A stretch of 64,000 nt of DNA. It comes from Lysobacter ciconiae (lineage in GTDB: Bacteria; Pseudomonadota; Gammaproteobacteria; Xanthomonadales; Xanthomonadaceae). Position 1 is the stretch's first letter. The number at the start of each line of letters is the position of its first letter. The translations under genes and the position numbers were made by a program. The stretch spans positions 2,029,001 to 2,093,000 of the forward strand of contig NZ_CP063656.1 in assembly GCF_015209725.1 (NCBI RefSeq), read 5' to 3'. Below the pieces are notes generated by a model. That model had not been told where the DNA came from and did not search any database. It saw nothing but the letters and a program-made list of their open reading frames with translations. Of the stretch, positions 59,555 to 64,000 are shown piece after piece.

Positions 59555-59684
59555 TATTTTTATCGTTTTCCGATTGATCCCGTGGAACCCGCGGATGCAA
59601 CCCTGCGCGTCGTTGCCGCAACGGGCTGCCACCGCCCTCATCCCGTACAATTGCCCGCGCTTGCCCATCCGTACGAGGTCACCC

Positions 59685-60410
59685 ATGTCCCAGCTCTCCT
59701 ATCGCCGCATCCTGTTGAAGCTGTCCGGCGAGGCGTTGATGGGCAACGAGGACTACGGGATCGATCCGCTGGTGATCCATCGACTGGCGCGCGAGGTCAT
59801 GGAAGCCCAGGCGGCCGGGGCCGAGGTCGCGCTCGTGATCGGTGGTGGCAACATCTTCCGGGGTGCCGGCCTGGCCGCGGGTGGCATGGACCGGGTAACC
59901 GGCGACCAGATGGGCATGCTGGCCACCGTGATCAACGCGCTCGCCATGCAGGACGCGCTGGAGAAGCTCGGCGCCAAGGCGCGCGTGATGAGCGCGATCA
60001 AGATCAACGACGTGTGCGAGGACTACATCCGCCGCCGCGCAATCCGCCATCTGGAGAAGGGCCGGCTGGTCATTTTCGCCGCCGGCGTCGGCGCGCCGTT
60101 CTTCACCACCGACTCCGGCGCGGCCCTGCGCGCGATCGAGATCGGCGCGGACCTTTTGCTCAAGGCGACCAAGGTCGACGGTGTGTACGACAAGGACCCC
60201 AACAAGCACGCCGATGCGGTCCGCTACGAGCGGCTGACCTACGACGACGTGATCCGTCGCAATCTCCAGGTGATGGACACCGCCGCGTTCGCGCTCGCCC
60301 GCGACAGCGACCTGCCGCTGCGCATCTTCGACATGAGCCAGCCCGGTGAGCTCTTGAAGATACTGCGCGGAGAGGACATCGGCACGCTGGTCCAGGGCCG
60401 GAGCGAATAG
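59685..60410 (+). CDS. pyrH: UMP kinase
   Basis: 241 residues. Amino-acid kinase family: RRILLKLSGEALMGNEDYGI, VALVIGGGNIFRGAGLA, the GTP/UTP-responsive region FTTDSGAALRAIEIGADLLL, and ATKVDGVYDKDPNKH. It converts UMP to UDP for RNA and cell-wall precursors. GAGG precedes the ATG. It is usually next to tsf and frr; here the receptor gene and a CDF gene interrupt the block. Confidence 0.96.
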   Translation: MSQLSYRRILLKLSGEALMGNEDYGIDPLVIHRLAREVMEAQAAGAEVALVIGGGNIFRGAGLAAGGMDRVTGDQMGMLATVINALAMQDALEKLGAKARVMSAIKINDVCEDYIRRRAIRHLEKGRLVIFAAGVGAPFFTTDSGAALRAIEIGADLLLKATKVDGVYDKDPNKHADAVRYERLTYDDVIRRNLQVMDTAAFALARDSDLPLRIFDMSQPGELLKILRGEDIGTLVQGRSE

Positions 60411-60442
60411 TCGCACCTGCCATGGCGTGGCACGATTGAGCC

Positions 60443-61354
60443 ATGCACAGCGCACCCCACCAGCACGCCCCGCCACACGCCACCCGCGCCTTCGCGGTGG
60501 TCACGCTGGCCAACCTGGCCTACACCATCATCGAGGCCGGCTACGGCTTCCACACCAACTCGCTGGCGCTGCTGTCGGACGCGCTGCACAACCTGGGCGA
60601 CGTGTTCGGCCTGGGGCTGGCCTGGGGCGCGGCCGTGCTGGCGCGGCGACCGCCGACCGAGCGCCATACCTTCGGCTGGCGACGCGCCACCCTGCTCTCG
60701 CCGCTGGCGAACGCGGTCCTTCTGGTCGGATTCTCCGGCGCACTGGCGTGGGAGGCGATCCGCCGCTTCGGCGCGCCCCCGTCGATCCCCGGCCTGTCGA
60801 TCATGGCGGTCGCGGCGGTCGGCATCCTGGTGAACCTGGGCGGCGCGTGGATGATGCGCGACGGTCACGAGCACGACCTCAACCGGCGCGGCGCGTTCCT
60901 GCATCTGCTCGCCGATGCCGCCATTTCGGTGGCCGCGGTGGCCGCCGGCGCAGGCATCTGGTGGCTGGGTTGGAACTGGCTGGATCCGGTGATCTCGCTG
61001 CTGGTCAGCGTGGTGGTCGCCCTGACCGCCTTCGGGCTGCTGCGTGAGAGCTTCAACGCCGCGATGGATGCGGTGCCGCGCACGGTCGACCAGGCGGCGG
61101 TGGCGGCGTTCATCACCAGCCAGCCCGGCGTCACCGACGTCCACCACCTGCACATCTGGTCGCTGGGCACCGGCGAGATCGCGATGACCGCGCACGTGGT
61201 CCGCCCCATCGATGCGCAGGACCACGACGAGTTCCTCGACCGCCTGCACGGCAAGCTGGACGAGCGCTTCGGCATCAACCACCCCACCCTGCAGATCGAA
61301 CACGGCATTTCCTGCCAGCACGACGAGCACGACCGCGCCCCGCACTCGCATTGA
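60443..61354 (+). CDS. Cation diffusion facilitator (zinc/cobalt/cadmium exporter)
   Basis: 303 residues, six membrane helices. Metal-site helices 2 and 5 carry HTNSLALLSDALHNLGDV and HLLADAAISVAAV with the expected Asp/His. The His-rich N-terminus (HSAPHQHAPPH) and C-terminus (CQHDEHDRAPHSH) point to zinc-type CzcD/ZitB members. A C-terminal cytoplasmic ferredoxin-like domain follows (VTDVHHLHIWSLGTGEIAMT). It lies between pyrH and frr, 32 bases after pyrH, and may share the transcript. Confidence 0.9.
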   Translation: MHSAPHQHAPPHATRAFAVVTLANLAYTIIEAGYGFHTNSLALLSDALHNLGDVFGLGLAWGAAVLARRPPTERHTFGWRRATLLSPLANAVLLVGFSGALAWEAIRRFGAPPSIPGLSIMAVAAVGILVNLGGAWMMRDGHEHDLNRRGAFLHLLADAAISVAAVAAGAGIWWLGWNWLDPVISLLVSVVVALTAFGLLRESFNAAMDAVPRTVDQAAVAAFITSQPGVTDVHHLHIWSLGTGEIAMTAHVVRPIDAQDHDEFLDRLHGKLDERFGINHPTLQIEHGISCQHDEHDRAPHSH

Positions 61355-61433
61355 CGGCAACGCTGTCGGCGGCGCGGCCTGCGCGGCGCGCGGCGGCCCG
61401 ATCGCAGGAGGGCCGGCCGCCGCCGGGGTTCGC

Positions 61434-61439
61434 TATACT
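61434..61439 (+). promoter_or_regulatory. Probable -10 of a frr promoter
   Basis: TATACT 32 bases before the frr start. No good -35 lies 17 bases upstream, so the call rests on the -10 alone. Confidence 0.35.
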
Positions 61440-61470
61440 TCGCCGATTACCGCAAAGACCGGAACCGGCG

Positions 61471-62028
61471 ATGTTGAATGAGATCACGAAAGACGCCCAG
61501 GCGCGCATGCACAAAAGTATCGAGTCGCTGCGCCAGGCGATGACCAAGGTGCGCACCGGCCGTGCCTCCACGTCCCTGGTCGACCACCTGAAGGTGAACT
61601 ATTACGGCTCCGAGATGCCGCTGTCGCAGGTGGCGAGCATCGCCGTCAATGACGCGCGCTCACTGACCATCACGCCGTGGGAGAAGCCGATGGTGGCCGC
61701 CGTCGAGAAGGCGATCATCAATTCCGACCTGGGCCTGACCCCCAACACCGCCGGCACGGTGATCCGGATCAACCTGCCGGCCCTGACCGAGGAGCGCCGC
61801 CGCGACCTGGCCAAGATGGTCAACGGCGAGGGCGAGGACGCCAAGGTGGCGATCCGCAACATCCGCCGCGACGCCAACCAGCAGGTCAAGGAGCTGCTGA
61901 AGGAAAAGGAGGCCAGCGAGGACGACGCGCGCCGGGTCGAGGACGAGATCCAGAAGATCACCGACGCCGCGATCAAGGACGTCGACGAGGTGGTGAAGGC
62001 CAAGGAACAGGAGCTGATGTCGGTTTGA
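61471..62028 (+). CDS. frr: Ribosome recycling factor
   Basis: 185 residues, the standard length. The three-helix bundle and hinge are evident: MLNEITKDAQARMHKSIESL, KVRTGRASTSLVDHLKVNYY, LPALTEERRRDLAKMVNGEG. It splits post-termination ribosomes with EF-G. It is the first of frr-uppS-cdsA-dxr. The stop partly overlaps a possible TTG start of uppS. Confidence 0.96.
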   Translation: MLNEITKDAQARMHKSIESLRQAMTKVRTGRASTSLVDHLKVNYYGSEMPLSQVASIAVNDARSLTITPWEKPMVAAVEKAIINSDLGLTPNTAGTVIRINLPALTEERRRDLAKMVNGEGEDAKVAIRNIRRDANQQVKELLKEKEASEDDARRVEDEIQKITDAAIKDVDEVVKAKEQELMSV

Positions 62029-62048
62029 CGGCCCGGCCCTCCGCCACC

Positions 62049-62807
62049 ATGGCCTCCTGCGCAACATCCAGCCCTGCCATCCCGCGCCACCTGGCCATCA
62101 TCATGGATGGCAACGGGCGCTGGGCGGAGCGCCGCCACCGGCCACGCATCGTCGGCCACCGGGCCGGCGCCCGCGCGGTCAACCTGTGCATCGATTTCTG
62201 CATCCTCAAGGGTATCCAGGCGCTGACGCTGTTCGCGTTTTCCAGCGAGAACTGGGGGCGTCCGGAGGGCGAGGTCGGCGCGCTGATGAAGCTTTTCATG
62301 AACGCCCTGGAGCGCGAGGTCGACGAACTCGACCGCCGCGACGTGCGCATCCGCTTCATCGGTGAGCGCGAGCGCTTCAGTCCTGCGATCGTCGCGCGGA
62401 TGCAGGCGGCCGAGCTGCAGACCGCTGCCAACGACGGCCTGCAGCTGTCGATCGCGGCCAGCTACGGCGGGCGCTGGGACATCACCCAGGCCGCCCGCGC
62501 GCTGGCCGCCGACGTCGCCGCCGGCCGCCTGCGAGTCGAGGACATTGACGAGGACGCACTGACCCGGCGCCTGACCCTGGCCGATCTGCCGCCACCGGAT
62601 CTGTTCATCCGTACCGGCGGGGAGATGCGGATCAGCAACTTCCTTCTCTGGCACCTGGCCTACACCGAACTGTGGTTCACCGAGGCGCTGTGGCCGGAGC
62701 TGGACGCCGCGACACTGCAGGGTGCGCTTGACCACTATGCATCCCGGGAGCGTCGCTTCGGGCTTACCGGGGCGCAGCTCGCCCCCCTCCAAGAGAGCAC
62801 CGAATGA
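62049..62807 (+). CDS. uppS: Undecaprenyl diphosphate synthase (cis-prenyltransferase)
   Basis: 252 residues. The catalytic P-loop HLAIIMDGNGRWAERR, the SENWGRPEGEV segment, and the C-terminal DLFIRTGGEMRISNFLLW are all conserved. It makes the C55 lipid carrier for peptidoglycan and O-antigen. ATG at 62049 was used; a TTG at 62025 overlapping the frr stop would add eight residues and give direct coupling. The gene ends inside the cdsA start (ATGA). Confidence 0.95.
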   Translation: MASCATSSPAIPRHLAIIMDGNGRWAERRHRPRIVGHRAGARAVNLCIDFCILKGIQALTLFAFSSENWGRPEGEVGALMKLFMNALEREVDELDRRDVRIRFIGERERFSPAIVARMQAAELQTAANDGLQLSIAASYGGRWDITQAARALAADVAAGRLRVEDIDEDALTRRLTLADLPPPDLFIRTGGEMRISNFLLWHLAYTELWFTEALWPELDAATLQGALDHYASRERRFGLTGAQLAPLQESTE

Positions 62808-63667
62808 CCCGTATCCGCCTGATCGCCGCGCTGGTGATGGCGCCGGCCGCCATCGCCGCGATCCTGTTGCTCCCCACCGCCTGGCTGGTGACGCTGGCCG
62901 CGGTCGTGTTCCTGCTGGGCCTGTGGGAGTGGTTCGACCTGGCCGACATCGACGAGACGCTGGCCAAGACGGTCCTGCTGCTCGCCCACCTTGCCTTGAT
63001 GGTGGCGCTGGTGTGGGCCTCGCGGTCCGGTTCGGGGTTCAGTTTTGCGCTGTTTGAACTGGCGACCCTGGTCGGGGTGATCTGGTGGCTGCTGGCGCTG
63101 GTCTGGCTGGGCCGGTACGGGTTTGCCAGTGACCACACCACCTATGCACGGGTGTTCAAGCTCGCCGCCGGCGCGCTGGCGATCATCCCGGCGTGGTGCG
63201 CGCTGGGCTGGCTGCACGCCAGTGACGCCAGTGCCAGCGTGGTGGCCTGGATCCCGAAAGGCCATTTCTGGCTGCTGACGGCACTGATGATGGTCTGGGC
63301 AGCGGACAGCGGCGCGTACTTCGTCGGGCGCCGCTTCGGCCGGCACAAATTGTCGCCGCGGATCAGTCCCAACAAGACCGTCGAAGGCCTGATCGGCGGG
63401 CTCGTCGCCGGCGTGGCCATGGCGCTGGCCGTCTCGCTGGTGGCCGGCGCCGATCGCAGCCAGTTGCCCGCGATCGCGCTGGTCGCGGCGGTGGCGACCT
63501 TGTTTTCAGTCGCCGGAGACCTGTTCGAGAGCCTGCTCAAGCGCCACGCCGGAGTGAAGGACTCGGGCACCCTGATTCCTGGCCACGGCGGCGTCCTCGA
63601 CCGTCTCGACGGGGTGCTCGCTGCCCTGCCCGCGTTCGCCCTGGGCAAGGGCCTGATGGGATTCTGA
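62804..63667 (+). CDS. cdsA: Phosphatidate cytidylyltransferase (CDP-diacylglycerol synthase)
   Basis: 287 residues with seven or eight membrane helices. The family signature S-x2-K-R-x4-K-D...P-G-H-G-G-x2-D-R is exact: SLLKRHAGVKDSGTLIPGHG followed by GVLDRLD. It makes CDP-diacylglycerol, precursor of all phospholipids. The start overlaps uppS (ATGA) and the stop shares one base with the dxr ATG. Confidence 0.96.
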   Translation: MTRIRLIAALVMAPAAIAAILLLPTAWLVTLAAVVFLLGLWEWFDLADIDETLAKTVLLLAHLALMVALVWASRSGSGFSFALFELATLVGVIWWLLALVWLGRYGFASDHTTYARVFKLAAGALAIIPAWCALGWLHASDASASVVAWIPKGHFWLLTALMMVWAADSGAYFVGRRFGRHKLSPRISPNKTVEGLIGGLVAGVAMALAVSLVAGADRSQLPAIALVAAVATLFSVAGDLFESLLKRHAGVKDSGTLIPGHGGVLDRLDGVLAALPAFALGKGLMGF

Positions 63668-64000
63668 TGGACACGGTTGCCTCCTCCGCGGACTTCAACC
63701 GCCACGACGTCGCCGTATTGGGCGCAACCGGGTCCATCGGCGGTTCGGCGTTGGACGTCATCGCGCGCCACCCCCAACGCCTGCGGGCGACCGTGCTCGG
63801 CGCGGGACGCAACGTCGATGCGCTGATCGAGCTGTGCCGCGTGCACCGCCCGCTGCATGCGGTGATTGACGACGCGGACGGCTTTACCGCGCTGCGCGAC
63901 GGGCTGGCGTCCGCCGGACTTCAGACTCGCGCACACGCCGGCGCCGAGGCGGTCAGCGCGCTGGCCGCCGGGGACGACTGCGACACCGTGGTCGCTGCGA
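63667..64000 (+). CDS. dxr: 1-deoxy-D-xylulose-5-phosphate reductoisomerase (5' part; cut by window edge)
   Basis: The visible 111 residues start MDTVASSADFNRHDVAVLGA and contain the NADPH-binding loop GATGSIGGSALDVI, conserved in Dxr. It catalyses the committed step of the MEP isoprenoid pathway. A 12-residue extension before the usual start is Ser/Ala-rich. Position after cdsA confirms the call. The catalytic centre lies beyond the window. Confidence 0.92.
   Translation, partial: MDTVASSADFNRHDVAVLGATGSIGGSALDVIARHPQRLRATVLGAGRNVDALIELCRVHRPLHAVIDDADGFTALRDGLASAGLQTRAHAGAEAVSALAAGDDCDTVVAA

Noticed and set aside
1..64000. CRISPR array
   Set aside because: No regularly spaced direct repeats and no cas genes were seen.

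Overview
The window is a GC-rich chromosomal segment of a gammaproteobacterium, most likely of the family Xanthomonadaceae (Lysobacteraceae), of Lysobacter, Luteimonas or Xanthomonas type. This rests on the housekeeping blocks present (map-glnD-dapD-ArsC-like-dapE; rpsB-tsf; pyrH-frr-uppS-cdsA-dxr; oprP-like porin with pstSCAB-phoU), on an Oar-like TonB receptor ending in Phe, and on strong GC3 codon bias. It is inferred from gene content; no database search was possible. No rRNA, CRISPR array, transposase, integrase or recognisable prophage was seen.

Layout. 0-9 kb: PCu(A)C copper chaperone (cut by the edge), DUF4139 lipoprotein with a Delta3-enoyl-CoA isomerase-like crotonase, a coupled trio DUF1289/CoA-type Nudix/mercaptopyruvate sulfurtransferase, an FKBP-like protein with a rewritten active site, an enoyl-CoA hydratase, and nth behind a Cys-cluster protein. 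8-15.4 kb: a phosphate locus (OprP-like porin, Yip1 membrane protein, pstS-pstC-pstA-pstB-phoU) with matching PHO-box-like sites before the porin and before pstS. 15.5-20.7 kb: RNase T, a guanidinium exporter behind a mini-ykkC (guanidine-II) riboswitch, rlmB, an Fpg/Nei glycosylase, a P1 peptidase, a HIT protein and a small membrane protein. 20.7-26.4 kb: an accessory stretch with an acidic 465-residue protein of unknown role, a PepSY-like repeat protein, a PLD-like protein, several very small membrane proteins, a PH-domain protein, a 37-residue apparent remnant of a larger gene, and a HAD phosphatase.

26.5-47.9 kb: rnr; a lipid-A/glycolipid module (LAB_N protein and ArnC-like GT2, divergent from an ArnT-like GT39); tRNA-Leu(CAG); rnk; parC; tpm; asnB with an intrinsic terminator in its leader; pirin and FMN reductase; a membrane M28 peptidase; and the leftward operon map-glnD-dapD-ArsC-like-dapE. 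48.2-54 kb: a complete archaic (Csu-type) chaperone-usher pilus operon lying between map and rpsB. 54-64 kb: rpsB-tsf, then pyrH and frr-uppS-cdsA-dxr, with an Oar-like TonB receptor (CRP/Clp-like site upstream) and a CDF metal exporter placed inside this block.

Short palindromic elements of one family sit in at least three, probably four, intergenic gaps. The items most worth follow-up are the asnB leader terminator, the guanidine riboswitch, the palindrome family, the accessory stretch at 20.7-26.4 kb and the pilus operon between map and rpsB.
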